This document shows, one piece after another, positions 43,579 through 51,908 of a stretch of DNA of 64,000 nt (its first letter is position 1; the number at the start of each line of letters is the position of its first letter). Origin of the DNA: Streptomyces coacervatus (GTDB taxonomy: Bacteria > Actinomycetota > Actinomycetes > Streptomycetales > Streptomycetaceae); assembly GCF_029223485.1 (NCBI RefSeq), contig NZ_JARHTP010000016.1, positions 214,725 to 278,724 on the forward strand. Direction: 5' to 3'. Below the pieces are notes generated by a model. The model searched no databases. It had not been told where the DNA came from and worked only from the letters and a program-made list of their open reading frames with translations. The translations under genes were made by a program, and so were the position numbers.

Positions 43579-43772
43579 TCCGCGCAGCTTCCGGGCCGGG
43601 TCGGGCTGCACCGCAGGCCTGCTTGTTGCGCCGGACGCCGGACCCGGAACTCGGTGCCGTCGAAGATGCCGGTCCTCCCGGTCGCGCCAAGATGTTCGAC
43701 GACTTCGCTCGGGGTCCGCAGCCGCACATCGGGGGCGATGGTGCACCCTTGCTCCGCGAGCAGGGGCACGAA
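43579..43772 (-). pseudogene. IS5-family transposase remnant with internal deletion
   Basis: Minus-strand reading gives FVPLLAEQGCTIAPDVRLRT, EVVEHLGATGRTGIFDGTEF then RVRRPAQQAGLRCSPTRPGS and CAD. This matches DDE_Tnp_4-type transposases, but the roughly 30 residues normally between RVRRPA and CSPTRPGSCAD are missing, as are the N-terminal HTH and all after CAD, where the frame decays. It abuts the sensor-kinase remnant. Confidence 0.75.
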
Positions 43773-44225
43773 CTGCTGCTCACGCCCGACGAGTTGGCGG
43801 CTGTCAGCGGCGGACGCACGGTCCGGCATGATGTCGGCGCCCCGCTGCCGATCACGTCGGACACGCTGCGCGTCCAGGCGGCGCGGGTCACCGCCGTCGG
43901 GCAGGTGCGCATCGTCGTCGCGGCGGTCAGGCGCGGTCGCCGCGACTAGGCATTGCGCGAGCTTCTCGCCCAACTGGCCTTCGCCTCGGACCTCACCCTC
44001 ATCGCCGCGTCGTACGTCGGCCACCGCACGGCCCGCGCCGCTCTGCGCGACAACGCCCTGCGGCACGGCGCCGAAGCGATCGGCCTGCCCGCGCAGGTCA
44101 CCGGCGGGTGCCTGCATCTGTCGGTGATCGACGAGGGCCCTGGCTTCCGACGGCACCGCGCACGCCGAGAACACGCCTTCAGGGCCCACCGTCACGCTCG
44201 ACATCGCCTGCTGAGACCCGCGTAG
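43770..44225 (+). pseudogene. Sensor histidine kinase remnant (nonsense codon and large internal deletion)
   Basis: In one frame: ELLLTPDELAAVSGGRTVRH and RVQAARVTAVGQVRIVVAA (extracellular region), an in-frame TAG at 43947-43949, then ALRELLAQLAFASDLTLIAA and SYVGHRTARAALR (second TM), joined directly to DNALRHGA (N-box) and HLSVIDEGPGF (G1 box). HAMP and the phospho-histidine domain are deleted. The N-terminus is missing where the transposase fragment begins. Recognisable to about 44147. Confidence 0.75.
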
Positions 44226-44251
44226 CGTGAAGGGAGAAGGAGATGAGGGTC

Positions 44252-44560
44252 ATGACCGGACAGGTATTGACCGAGGTCAGCGCAGCCGTCGCACCCGAAC
44301 GGGAGGCCGACCTTGTCGCCGCCTACCGTGAACTTGTCGCAGGTACCCTGCCCGATGGGCTGGTGCGTACTGAGCTGCTGGGCGGACAGGACGGACACTG
44401 GCGCATTCAGACGCTGTGGCGGGACCGCGCCGCACTGGACGCGATGCGCGCGGCCCCGGAGGGGCCGGCAGCGCCCCGGCTCTTCCGTGAAGTCGGCGCC
44501 GAACCTGCTCTCGCGCTGTTCGACGTCAAGGCACACCGCACCGCGCAGACTCCCATGTAG
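44252..44560 (+). CDS. Small ABM-like (dimeric alpha-beta barrel) protein
   Basis: Protein of 102 residues resembling antibiotic-biosynthesis-monooxygenase-fold proteins: TEVSAAVAPEREADLVAAYR and LPDGLVRTELLGGQDGHWRI followed by LWRDRAALDAMRA. AAGGAG at 44237-44242 abuts ATG 44243, so ATG 44252, 9 bases away, is the better start. It follows the kinase remnant. The assignment is from fold-like pattern only. Confidence 0.7.
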   Translation: MTGQVLTEVSAAVAPEREADLVAAYRELVAGTLPDGLVRTELLGGQDGHWRIQTLWRDRAALDAMRAAPEGPAAPRLFREVGAEPALALFDVKAHRTAQTPM

Positions 44561-44762
44561 GTGGCCCCATGCCGGTCCGATCCCGAGCACGACGGCGAGT
44601 GCGGCGAAACCGAGCGGGGTGATCAGGCCGGTGCCGGCACCAACACGGGACCGGTTTTACCGACCGTGGCGTACCGACTGTTCGTGCTGACGGAGACGTC
44701 GCCGGGCCGTTGCCCGCGCCTTCCACTGCCCTGGCACTGACACTGCCGTACCGGAGTGCCGA

Positions 44763-45365
44763 TCAAGAACGCCGCAGACACCCTTCGGGCAGGGCCGTCC
44801 CGGTGCTGTGAAGGTGTTCGATGGCTGCGGCAAAGGAATAGCAGTCGAAGAGCGCCGAATGCTCGTTGCCGGCGGCCGGTTTGGGGAGTCCGAGAACCTG
44901 CCACAGACGGCCCACATTGGAGGACGCGGTTTCCGGTGCGAGGGAGTTCAGCCAGGGCCGGATATTCAGGAAATGCGCGGCCAGGAACCCGTTCTTGACC
45001 TCTTCTCCGCGAGCTCGCGCCCAGCCGACGTTCTCGCCGAGAACGACCATGTCGTTGCCGTAGGAGAGCACCGCCTCGCCCCGGCAGAAACCCAGGAAGT
45101 CACCCAGGGCCTCGGCCGCGGGAATCCCGTCCCGGTCCACCCGCTCCTGCTCGATGCCGGTGAGCTCGGTGAAGTACGCGGACAGGCGGGGGTTGACCAC
45201 AGGGCGGACCAGCGCTTCGTACTCCTCGACCACGGAACAGTCCTCACGCAGGCGCAGCGCCCCGATCTGCACGATCTCACGGAGCTGCCCCGGTGCTCCC
45301 CAGTCCTGTTCGAGTGCCCCCGGCCATGACGTGAATTCGAGGTCGAACACAACGAATGTGGACAC
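44763..45365 (-). CDS. DEDDh-family 3'-5' exonuclease
   Basis: RNase T/Exo III-epsilon-type nuclease of 200 residues. Exo I: FVVFDLEFTSWPGAL at residue 4 (D-x-E); Exo II: a segment with YGNDMVVLGENV near 110; Exo III: GNEHSALFDCYSFAAAIEHL near 170 with the H and D. Starts at GTG 45365 after AGGGAG; the open frame upstream to 45518 is not credible coding. Probably processes DNA or RNA ends; no partner gene evident. Confidence 0.87.
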   Translation of the reverse strand: MSTFVVFDLEFTSWPGALEQDWGAPGQLREIVQIGALRLREDCSVVEEYEALVRPVVNPRLSAYFTELTGIEQERVDRDGIPAAEALGDFLGFCRGEAVLSYGNDMVVLGENVGWARARGEEVKNGFLAAHFLNIRPWLNSLAPETASSNVGRLWQVLGLPKPAAGNEHSALFDCYSFAAAIEHLHSTGTALPEGCLRRS

Positions 45366-45552
45366 TACAGAACTCCCTCTGGTGCAGATTGCCGCCACAT
45401 TATCCCGGACCCTTGCAACACGAGGCGTTTTCCCGTGAGATCCACTTCCAGTCGTCATTACATGACCCGCGCCGTTTATCAACGAGTTGTGCAACCGGCA
45501 GCCGGCATAGGTCATCACGTCGACTATGGCACTAATGTGCGGCGTGATCGCC

Positions 45553-46164
45553 TCATTCCCCGGTACAGGACTCCTCGATGCAGCGGAGCAGGAACGGAAC
45601 CATGCCCCGTTCCAGCAAGGCCAGTTCCCAGGCCCTCCGCGCCTTCGTCACGTGCGACTCGGCGTCGCCGGCGCAGACGGAACGCCGACGCGCCGCGATC
45701 ACCGACAGCCAGATCAGGTCACCGACCACCGCACCGACGGCCACCGCGCAGAGGAGCAGTCCCGCGGTGATCAGACCGTCGCCGACGTAGGGCCGCCCGC
45801 CGAAGACACGCAACCCGCAACCGGGCACAAGGAAGAGGAGCCCCAGCACGGCCAACAGCCCCGGGTACAGCACCGCCGGCGCGCGCAGCGACCACCTGCC
45901 GGTGCTCCGAACCGCCGATGCTTCGCCGTCCGGAGACGGACTGGAGCCCATGGCCACCGCTTCGAGGTAGGCGCGGTACTCGGCGTCCGCCGATGCCGAG
46001 ATCGCCGTACGCGCCTGAAGCACTCTCACGCGCAGACACCCGCGGCTGACGGTGCTTCCGCAACGCTCGACCGCCTCCTCGATCTCGGCGCGGCCCATGG
46101 CCTCGTCCAGCACCCGCTCGAACACGGCACTGGACTCCGGCCTTGACGGTTCGTCATCCGTCAT
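45553..46164 (-). CDS. Hypothetical membrane protein
   Basis: Protein of 203 residues I do not recognise. An N-terminal cytoplasmic helical part of about 95 residues (VFERVLDEAMGRAEIEEAVE; RTAISASADAEYRAYLEA) is followed by two TM helices (VLYPGLLAVLGLLFLVPGCG; GLITAGLLLCAVAVGAVVGD) and a basic C-terminal tail. ATG 46164 is preceded by CGGGGGACGT. Stand-alone. Confidence 0.72.
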   Translation of the reverse strand: MTDDEPSRPESSAVFERVLDEAMGRAEIEEAVERCGSTVSRGCLRVRVLQARTAISASADAEYRAYLEAVAMGSSPSPDGEASAVRSTGRWSLRAPAVLYPGLLAVLGLLFLVPGCGLRVFGGRPYVGDGLITAGLLLCAVAVGAVVGDLIWLSVIAARRRSVCAGDAESHVTKARRAWELALLERGMVPFLLRCIEESCTGE

Positions 46165-46289
46165 ACGTCCCCCGATGTTGACAGCCTGGTCATTGTCGGC
46201 GCCTTCAGGACGGAGCCGTGAGTCCAATGCGGCGGCCGTCGGTCCGCGGTCCCGACTCGGCGCGAGGCGCCCCTTCCCCAGAGACCCGG

Positions 46290-47126
46290 TCAGGCATTGA
46301 GCGCCCCGGTGGCCAGGAGCCCGAGCAGCCCCAACCCGACGACGATCCGGTAGATCACGAAAGCGTTGAAGGAGTGCTTGGCGACGAACTTCAGCAGCCA
46401 CGCGATGGAGGCGTACGCGACCACGAACGAGACGGCGGTTCCGACGGCCAGCGGCACCGCACCGACCCCGGCGCCCACGGCATCCTTCAGTTCGTACAGG
46501 CCGGCGCCCGTCAGGGCCGGAATGCCGAGGAAGAAGGAGAGTCGGGTCGCCGCCACCCGGTCCAGGTCCAGGATCAGGGCCGTGGACATGGTGGCGCCGG
46601 AGCGGGAGAAGCCGGGAAAGAGCAGGGCGAGAATCTGTGAGCAGCCGACCAGCATCGCGTCCTTGAAGGTGGTGTCGTCCTCACCCCGCTTGTGCCGGCC
46701 CATCTGGTCGGCCGCCCACATCACACCGGAGCCGACGATGAGCGAGCCGGCCACCACCCACAGCGAGCCGAGCGGCCCCTCGACGAGCTTCTTGGCGGCC
46801 AACCCCACGACCACGATCGGGATGGTGGCGTAGATGACCCACCAGGCGAACTTGTAGTCGTGGTGGTGGCGCTCCTCGCGATTGCGGAGGCCGCGGCCCC
46901 AGGCGGAGACGATGCGCGTGATGTCCTTGAAGAAGTACACGAGTACGGCGGCGATCGCGCCGACCTGGATGACTGCGGTGAAGCCGACCACCGAGGTGTC
47001 GTCGACCGGGATGTCCATCAGCCCCTCGGTGATCTTCAGATGTCCGGTGGAGGAGACGGGCAGGAACTCGGTCACCCCCTCGACGACTCCGAGGACGGCG
47101 GCCTGGCCGATGCTGATGGCGCTCAT
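46290..47126 (-). CDS. uppP: Undecaprenyl-diphosphate phosphatase (UppP/BacA)
   Basis: Polytopic phosphatase of 278 residues that recycles undecaprenyl pyrophosphate for cell-wall synthesis and confers bacitracin resistance. Signatures: GVVEGVTEFLPVSSTGHL near residue 12 and ILALLFPGFSRSGATMSTAL near 170. About eight TM helices. ATG 47126 (MSAISIGQ) is the family start; GTG 47159 would extend into the promoter. Divergent from a BlaI-type repressor across two operator dyads. Confidence 0.95.
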   Translation of the reverse strand: MSAISIGQAAVLGVVEGVTEFLPVSSTGHLKITEGLMDIPVDDTSVVGFTAVIQVGAIAAVLVYFFKDITRIVSAWGRGLRNREERHHHDYKFAWWVIYATIPIVVVGLAAKKLVEGPLGSLWVVAGSLIVGSGVMWAADQMGRHKRGEDDTTFKDAMLVGCSQILALLFPGFSRSGATMSTALILDLDRVAATRLSFFLGIPALTGAGLYELKDAVGAGVGAVPLAVGTAVSFVVAYASIAWLLKFVAKHSFNAFVIYRIVVGLGLLGLLATGALNA

Positions 47127-47165
47127 GGGGGACCCATCTGTGTGGCACACTCGGGACACGGAAGC

Positions 47166-47200
47166 TTTTACACGGGAGTAAAACTCCTACACGGGTGTAG
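47166..47200. promoter_or_regulatory. Tandem BlaI-type operators between uppP and blaI-like gene
   Basis: Two dyads: TTTTAC-ACGGGA-GTAAAA (47166-47183) and CTACACGGGTGTAG (47187-47200), the latter with TACA/TGTA arms exactly as in BlaI/MecI operators (known). They lie 14 bp before the regulator start and 40 bp before uppP, so both genes could be repressed. Confidence 0.85.
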
Positions 47201-47213
47201 AAGATAGAGGGCG

Positions 47214-47624
47214 ATGCGGGAGAACGACAAACCCATGGACGCCGATACGCACGGGCGGGGTCCGAAACGGGCGAACGGCGCCCGCGAGGCCGAGTTCCTC
47301 GCCCTGCTCCAGCAGGCCGGCACCGCGCTGACCCCGGGCGAGGTGACCGAACGCCTCCGCGACGGACTGACGTACAACAGCGTGGTGACGATCCTGACCC
47401 GCATGCACACCAAGGGCCTGCTCACCCGCAACCCGCGCGGACGGGCCTACGCCTACGCCCCCGTCACCGACGACGCCGGGTTCGCCGCCCGCCGCATGAA
47501 AACCGTCCTGGAGGAGCGCCCCGACCGCGAGGCCGTCCTCGCCCGCTTCGCCGACGGCCTGTCCGACACGGACGCCGACCTGCTGCGCCAACTGCTCGGC
47601 CCCGAGCAGGACTCCGACCGGTAG
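47214..47624 (+). CDS. BlaI/MecI/CopY-family repressor
   Basis: Penicillinase-repressor-type regulator of 136 residues. Winged helix GREAEFLALLQQAGTALTPGEV-like with LRDGLTYNSVVTILTRMHTK and GLLTRNPRGRAYAYAP (recognition helix and wing), then a C-terminal dimerisation helix. ATG 47214 with AGAGGGCG before it. It is followed 14 bp later by an M56 peptidase gene, the pairing that forms BlaI-BlaR1-like antibiotic-sensing circuits; BlaR1-like cleavage of the repressor is the expected induction route. Confidence 0.93.
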   Translation: MRENDKPMDADTHGRGPKRANGAREAEFLALLQQAGTALTPGEVTERLRDGLTYNSVVTILTRMHTKGLLTRNPRGRAYAYAPVTDDAGFAARRMKTVLEERPDREAVLARFADGLSDTDADLLRQLLGPEQDSDR

Positions 47625-47638
47625 GAGGCGACGGACCC

Positions 47639-48589
47639 TTGCGCATCGCCGTCTATCTGCCGCTGCTGCTCTCCCTGATCGCCCCGCTCGCCGCCCGGCC
47701 GCTGTCCGAGCGGTGTGAACCCCGCCTGGCCACCTGGCTGCTCACCGGCTCTGCGCTCGTCCTGGGCGCGGCGAGCACCGTCTCCCTGGGCCTGCTGGCC
47801 GCCACCGGCCTGATCCGCATCCCGCAACTCGCCGCCCTCGGCCACTGGTCGGCCACCTCGGCACAGCGCGACGACCCCGCCGAGCTCTCCGTGGCCCTGA
47901 TCGCGGGACTGCTCGTGGGTGGCGCTGTTCTCGCCGCGGCCCGCATGCTCTGGCGTCGGGCCCGCACCCTGGCGGCGGCGGCACTGGATGCCGCCTGCAT
48001 GCCCACCCGCGACGGCACGGTCATCGTCGACGACGAGGCACCGGACGCCTACGCACTGCCCGGCCTGCCCGGCCTGCCCGGCCGCATCGTCGTCTCCACC
48101 GGCATGCTGCACACCCTGGACGAGACCGAGCACGGCATCCTGCTCGCCCACGAGCGCGCCCACCTGACCGGCCACCACTACGCCTTCGTCGCCCTCGCCC
48201 AGCTCGGCGCCTCGGCCAACCCCCTGCTGCGCCCCTTCGCGACCGCCGTCGCCTACACCATCGAACGCTGGGCCGACGAGAACGCCGCCAGGGCCACCGG
48301 CGACCGCAGCCGCGTCGCCCGTACCGTCGGCAAGGCCGCCCTCGCCGCCCACCGCGCGCCGGCCCTCACCCGCGCGGCCGGGGCAGCCCTCGGCATCCTC
48401 GGCCGCCATGGCCCGCTCGCCTCCGCGGGCCCGGTGCCCCGCCGTGTCGCCGCGCTTCTCGCCCCACCCCTCGACCGCCGTCCCGTCCTCGCCGCGGCCA
48501 CCACGGCCGTCCTCACGGCCACGCTCCTCGCCACCGCCGAAGCCGCCCACGACCTCCACCGCCTGTTGGAGACCGTAGGCGCCAGGTAG
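47639..48589 (+). CDS. M56-family membrane metallopeptidase (BlaR1-like, no sensor domain)
   Basis: Protein of 316 residues with TM helices at both ends and the zinc motif HERAH (ILLAHERAHLTGHHYAF) near residue 175. It lacks the C-terminal penicillin-binding sensor of true BlaR1, as is common for actinobacterial M56 proteins. TTG 47639 is used since GGAGG at 47625-47629 fits it. Likely cleaves or antagonises the upstream repressor. Confidence 0.9.
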   Translation: MRIAVYLPLLLSLIAPLAARPLSERCEPRLATWLLTGSALVLGAASTVSLGLLAATGLIRIPQLAALGHWSATSAQRDDPAELSVALIAGLLVGGAVLAAARMLWRRARTLAAAALDAACMPTRDGTVIVDDEAPDAYALPGLPGLPGRIVVSTGMLHTLDETEHGILLAHERAHLTGHHYAFVALAQLGASANPLLRPFATAVAYTIERWADENAARATGDRSRVARTVGKAALAAHRAPALTRAAGAALGILGRHGPLASAGPVPRRVAALLAPPLDRRPVLAAATTAVLTATLLATAEAAHDLHRLLETVGAR

Positions 48590-48823
48590 CCACTCGCCGA
48601 AACACCACTGCAATGGCAGGTCGGGCCGCGGGTCGGCGACGACGTCGACCTCTCTGGGCAGAAGGTCCCGGGCATCGAGACCGTGTTGGGCTGACGCAAA
48701 CCAAGCGGCTACAGGGCGACAACGAGCACGCAACGGGCGTGCGGCGACGCTGCGGCTCGCCGCCGCTCGCCGCCTACCATCCCCGGACAGGGGCCCACGA
48801 GCGCCCGCAGGCAGGGGGGTCCC

Positions 48824-49036
48824 ATGTGGTCGACCGCTTCACGGCCGGTGTTCCGGCGCCTCGTCGGCGCTGTCGCGGTGGGCCTGGGCCTGGCCGCAAC
48901 CTCAGGGTGCACGGTTCCCGTCGATGCCGTCGCCGGCATCTCCGTGACCACCGACGGCCGTCTGCTCGGCGTCATGATGGTCTGCAGGCATCACATCGAT
49001 GGCGCAACCCTCTACAGGGCCTGCCAGAGCAGGTAA
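48824..49036 (+). CDS. Truncated small lipoprotein
   Basis: 70-residue lipoprotein precursor: basic start, hydrophobic core and lipobox LAATSGC, then PVDAVAGISVTTDGRLLGVM and VCRHHIDGATLYRACQSR. Streptomyces homologues I recall continue well beyond GATLY with a beta-rich domain, so the last residues RACQSR likely mark a truncation. GGGGGG at 48813-48818 supports ATG 48824. It converges with a hypothetical gene. Confidence 0.7.
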   Translation: MWSTASRPVFRRLVGAVAVGLGLAATSGCTVPVDAVAGISVTTDGRLLGVMMVCRHHIDGATLYRACQSR

Positions 49037-49074
49037 CGCCACCCGTAATCCCAAACCACAGAAGAGCAGTTGCC

Positions 49075-49449
49075 TCAACGGCTCTCCAACTCCCCGATCC
49101 GAGCGATCGTCGCTCCACTCTTGGGGCACACCCACACCGCTGTGTCCGCCGCGACCGTCGGCGTCAGCGGATGCGTGTCGGGGTGGGTCGGGCAGTTCGG
49201 CCACACCGCCGGTGCGCCCTCGGACCACAGCGCCTCCACCGCCCACTCCTGGACCTGATCCGCGAGGTTCGCCAGCCGCTCCGCGACGGTGCCGCCCAGC
49301 GGCGAGGTCAGGCCCTGGCCCGAACCGTCCGGGGCATGGAGCATGATCCCGTACGTGTCGTCCACACGTATGCGCGGCCGCACCACGCACTGCGCCCGGA
49401 GGTCCCGCAGGACCGTCTCCAGGGCTTCGGAGAATTCCACGTCGTCCAC
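49075..49449 (-). CDS. Hypothetical protein
   Basis: Protein of 124 residues, probably cytosolic: a helical N-terminus (EFSEALETVLRDLRAQCVVR), a beta segment (DTYGIMLHAPDGSGQGLTSP), and a C-terminal patch WPNCPTHPDTHPLTP followed by WVCPKSGATIARIG with two cysteines that could bind metal. GTG 49449 has GGAG 5 bases before. No family is recognised, though similar small proteins are common in Streptomyces. Confidence 0.7.
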   Translation of the reverse strand: MDDVEFSEALETVLRDLRAQCVVRPRIRVDDTYGIMLHAPDGSGQGLTSPLGGTVAERLANLADQVQEWAVEALWSEGAPAVWPNCPTHPDTHPLTPTVAADTAVWVCPKSGATIARIGELESR

Positions 49450-49712
49450 AGGGGCTCCGATCGCATCGCGAAGGACTGGCACGGCTTCCACTATGCCGCC
49501 GACCGCAGGAGCGAGGGGCGCGGCGCCGCTGGATCCGGAGCAGCGCTGGATCGGCGCTCGCCGCGTGTCGGCCGGGGCCGAGTGTCCTGGGTGAGTCGAT
49601 CGGCCACTCCCGGATACAGGCCCGGGCGGGTCGGTCGGCGTGGGTGAGGAAGGACCGACCCGCCCGGGAGTTCGCGCCGCTCGGGGCAACCTGAGCAACA
49701 AGCCCGCGCGGG

Positions 49713-51047
49713 TTACACGCCCACGTCGCGGGTGCGGATGTCGTCCAGGGACTCGCGGCGTACGAGGAGACGGGCGCAGCCGTCACGTACGGCGGCCACC
49801 GGTGGGCGGCCGACCAGGTTGTAGCCGGACGCCATGGACAGGTGGTAGGCGCCCGCCACGGGCACTCCGAGAAGGTCTCCCGGGCGTACGTCGCCGGGGA
49901 GTTCGACGTCCGCGGCAAGGATGTCTCCGGCCTCGCAGTGCCGGCCCACCACAGTCACCCGGGCCGGGTCGGCGATGCTGTGCCGACCGATGAGTCGTGG
50001 CGCGTACCGCACGCCGTAGAGCGCGGGCCGCGGGTTGTCGCTCATGCCGCCGTCCACCGCCACGAACACCCTCTCGCCCGTGTGCTTCACGGCCAGCACG
50101 TGGTAGAGCGCGATACCGGCCGGGCCGACGATCGCACGCCCCGGTTCGATGATCACGTGCGGCACCGGGAGTTGGGCCGCGGCACACGCCTCAGCGAGTT
50201 CGATACGCACCCGGTGGGCCAGCGCGGTCGGATCGAGGCCCTCCTCGCCGGGGCGGTAGGCGATCCCGTGACCGCCGCCCAGGTCGAGTTCGGACAGGAC
50301 CAGGCCGTGCTGTTCGTGCAGCCTGGCCATGAGGCCGACCGTGCGGCGTACGGCGGCGACGTACGGCTTGACGCTCGTGATCTGCGACCCCAAGTGACAG
50401 TGCAGGCCGGTCAGTTCGAGTTGCGGCTGGTCGAGTATCCGGGCGATGGCGTGCTGGGCGTAACCGTCGGAGATCGACAGGCCGAACTTCTGATCGTCCG
50501 TGCCGGTGCGGATCTTCTCGTGGCCGCCCGCACTGATCCCGGGCACCACACGGACCATCACCTTCTGGTGACCGCCGGGGCCGACCGCCGCAGCCAGCCG
50601 CGCGATCTCCGAAGGGCTGTCGATGACGATACGGCCGACGCCGAGCCGGAGGGCCGTCTCCAGGTCCTGCGGGGACTTGGCGTTGCCGTGCAGGACCATC
50701 CGCTCCGGCGGGAAGCCGGTGGTCACCGCGAGTTCCAGCTCGCCGGCGGAGCAGACGTCGAGGCCGAGGCCCTCCTCGGCCATCCAGTGGACCATGGCCC
50801 GGCACAGGAACGCCTTTGCCGCGTACAGGACTTCGGCGTCGGGGAAGGCGTGCCGGTAGGTGCGGCAGCGGTCGCGGACCTCGTTCTCGTCGAGGACATA
50901 GACAGGGGTGCCGAAGCGGTCGGCGATCTCCGCGAGCGGCACGCCGCCCACGGTCAGGTCGCCCGGACGGGGCTCGGCGGTCGAGGCCGGCCACACCGAC
51001 AGTTCGGCGGAGGTGGAAGGGACGGCGGGTTCGTGAAGGGTGGTCAT
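49713..51047 (-). CDS. lysA: Diaminopimelate decarboxylase-type PLP enzyme
   Basis: Fold-III PLP decarboxylase of 444 residues that makes lysine from meso-diaminopimelate. PLP lysine in VLYAAKAFLCRAM near residue 70; HLGSQI near 228; glycine-rich phosphate loop GGGHGI near 270; EPGRAIV near 330; GRHCEAGD near 380 with the catalytic Cys; DAGAYHLSMAS-like AGAYHLSMASGYN near 418. ATG 51047 after GGAGAGCAGG. A proline-rich lead of 25 residues precedes the domain. Cotranscribed with the SAV_915-like gene 14 bp upstream. Probably a second lysA rather than the argS-linked one. Confidence 0.9.
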   Translation of the reverse strand: MTTLHEPAVPSTSAELSVWPASTAEPRPGDLTVGGVPLAEIADRFGTPVYVLDENEVRDRCRTYRHAFPDAEVLYAAKAFLCRAMVHWMAEEGLGLDVCSAGELELAVTTGFPPERMVLHGNAKSPQDLETALRLGVGRIVIDSPSEIARLAAAVGPGGHQKVMVRVVPGISAGGHEKIRTGTDDQKFGLSISDGYAQHAIARILDQPQLELTGLHCHLGSQITSVKPYVAAVRRTVGLMARLHEQHGLVLSELDLGGGHGIAYRPGEEGLDPTALAHRVRIELAEACAAAQLPVPHVIIEPGRAIVGPAGIALYHVLAVKHTGERVFVAVDGGMSDNPRPALYGVRYAPRLIGRHSIADPARVTVVGRHCEAGDILAADVELPGDVRPGDLLGVPVAGAYHLSMASGYNLVGRPPVAAVRDGCARLLVRRESLDDIRTRDVGV

Positions 51048-51061
51048 CGCCTGCTCTCCTC

Positions 51062-51412
51062 TCAACCGATCCGCAGGGCCGGGGCGGTCGGGGCCAACTC
51101 GGGGGCGGCGGACGCGACCGGTACGGGCGCCGGCGCGGTGAACTGGGGGTCGATGGTGACGGTGGTGACGCCGAGCGGGGCGGTCAGTGCGCGCAGCGCG
51201 GGCTCGGCGAGGCGGATCCACGCCTGCCCGGGACCGAACGTCGCGGTCAGCCTCCGCAGCGAGGTGAAGCCGACGGCGGTGCGGCCGCCGAGAGGTGTGC
51301 GGAAGAGCCGGGCCACGCACCGTGAAGGACCCGGCCGGACCGGGACGAACAGGGGTCCGGCCGGGAACCGATCGGAGGGCTCGGGGTCTTCGCCGTACTG
51401 GAGTTGTTCCAT
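51062..51412 (-). CDS. SAV_915-family protein
   Basis: Protein of 116 residues. DRFPAGPLFVPVRPGPSRCV, RTPLGGRTAVGFTSLRRLTA and QAWIRLAEPALRALTAPLGV match a Streptomyces family called SAV_915. A short C-terminal Ala/Pro tail follows. GGAGG 6 bases before ATG 51412. It is the leading gene of an operon with lysA. Role unknown. Confidence 0.85.
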   Translation of the reverse strand: MEQLQYGEDPEPSDRFPAGPLFVPVRPGPSRCVARLFRTPLGGRTAVGFTSLRRLTATFGPGQAWIRLAEPALRALTAPLGVTTVTIDPQFTAPAPVPVASAAPELAPTAPALRIG

Positions 51413-51572
51413 GGGATACCTCCGGAGGATCCGAAGTGGCTGAAGGGATGGGCCGAAGCGCCCGGACGCGGGGAGGCGGACCGGGGCGCACCAACGACGC
51501 TAAGCCCGCCCACCGCGGCTCGCGGACCCCTCCTGACGGGATGCTGACGGTGATCGGGACGACGTTGACGGG

Positions 51573-51788
51573 ATGCTGGCGTTCCTGGTGATCAGCCCGG
51601 AAGGCAGCAAGCAGGGCCCCGAGCTCCTCGAGCGCCGTCTCGCCCTGTACGGCGAGGCGCCGCGGATGGTCTTCGGGGCCGACACGTATCGGGCGTTCGC
51701 GCGGGCGCTGATGGCCGCGGGTCTGGCGGCCGACTTCGGCCTTGAGCTGATCGAGAGCCGGACGCTCGACGTTCGTTTGGGCCGGTAG
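51573..51788 (+). CDS. Small hypothetical protein
   Basis: 71 residues with strong high-GC codon bias, so probably real: LAFLVISPEGSKQGPELLER, RMVFGADTYRAFARALMAAG. Mixed alpha/beta, soluble, and no known family. Its start overlaps one of two direct repeats TGACGGGATGCTG (51534-51546 and 51566-51578). Confidence 0.55.
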   Translation: MLAFLVISPEGSKQGPELLERRLALYGEAPRMVFGADTYRAFARALMAAGLAADFGLELIESRTLDVRLGR

Positions 51789-51908
51789 GCCCGCCGGGAC
51801 TGCTGTTGTGAGCGGGCCGAGTACGACGGTGGCTCCGGTGGCGGACGCCGTAACGGCCGGGCCGGCACGACTCGTCCGACGACGGCCGAGGACAGCTCGT
51901 GCCGGACC

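Noticed and set aside
44561..44762. Possible TM remnant on the minus strand (GTGLITPLGFAALAVVLGIG)
   Set aside because: Isolated hydrophobic run of about 20 residues with no flanking homology; could be chance.
48590..48823. Minus-strand protein-like stretch in the gap after the M56 gene
   Set aside because: No start, no ribosome-binding site and no recognisable domain.
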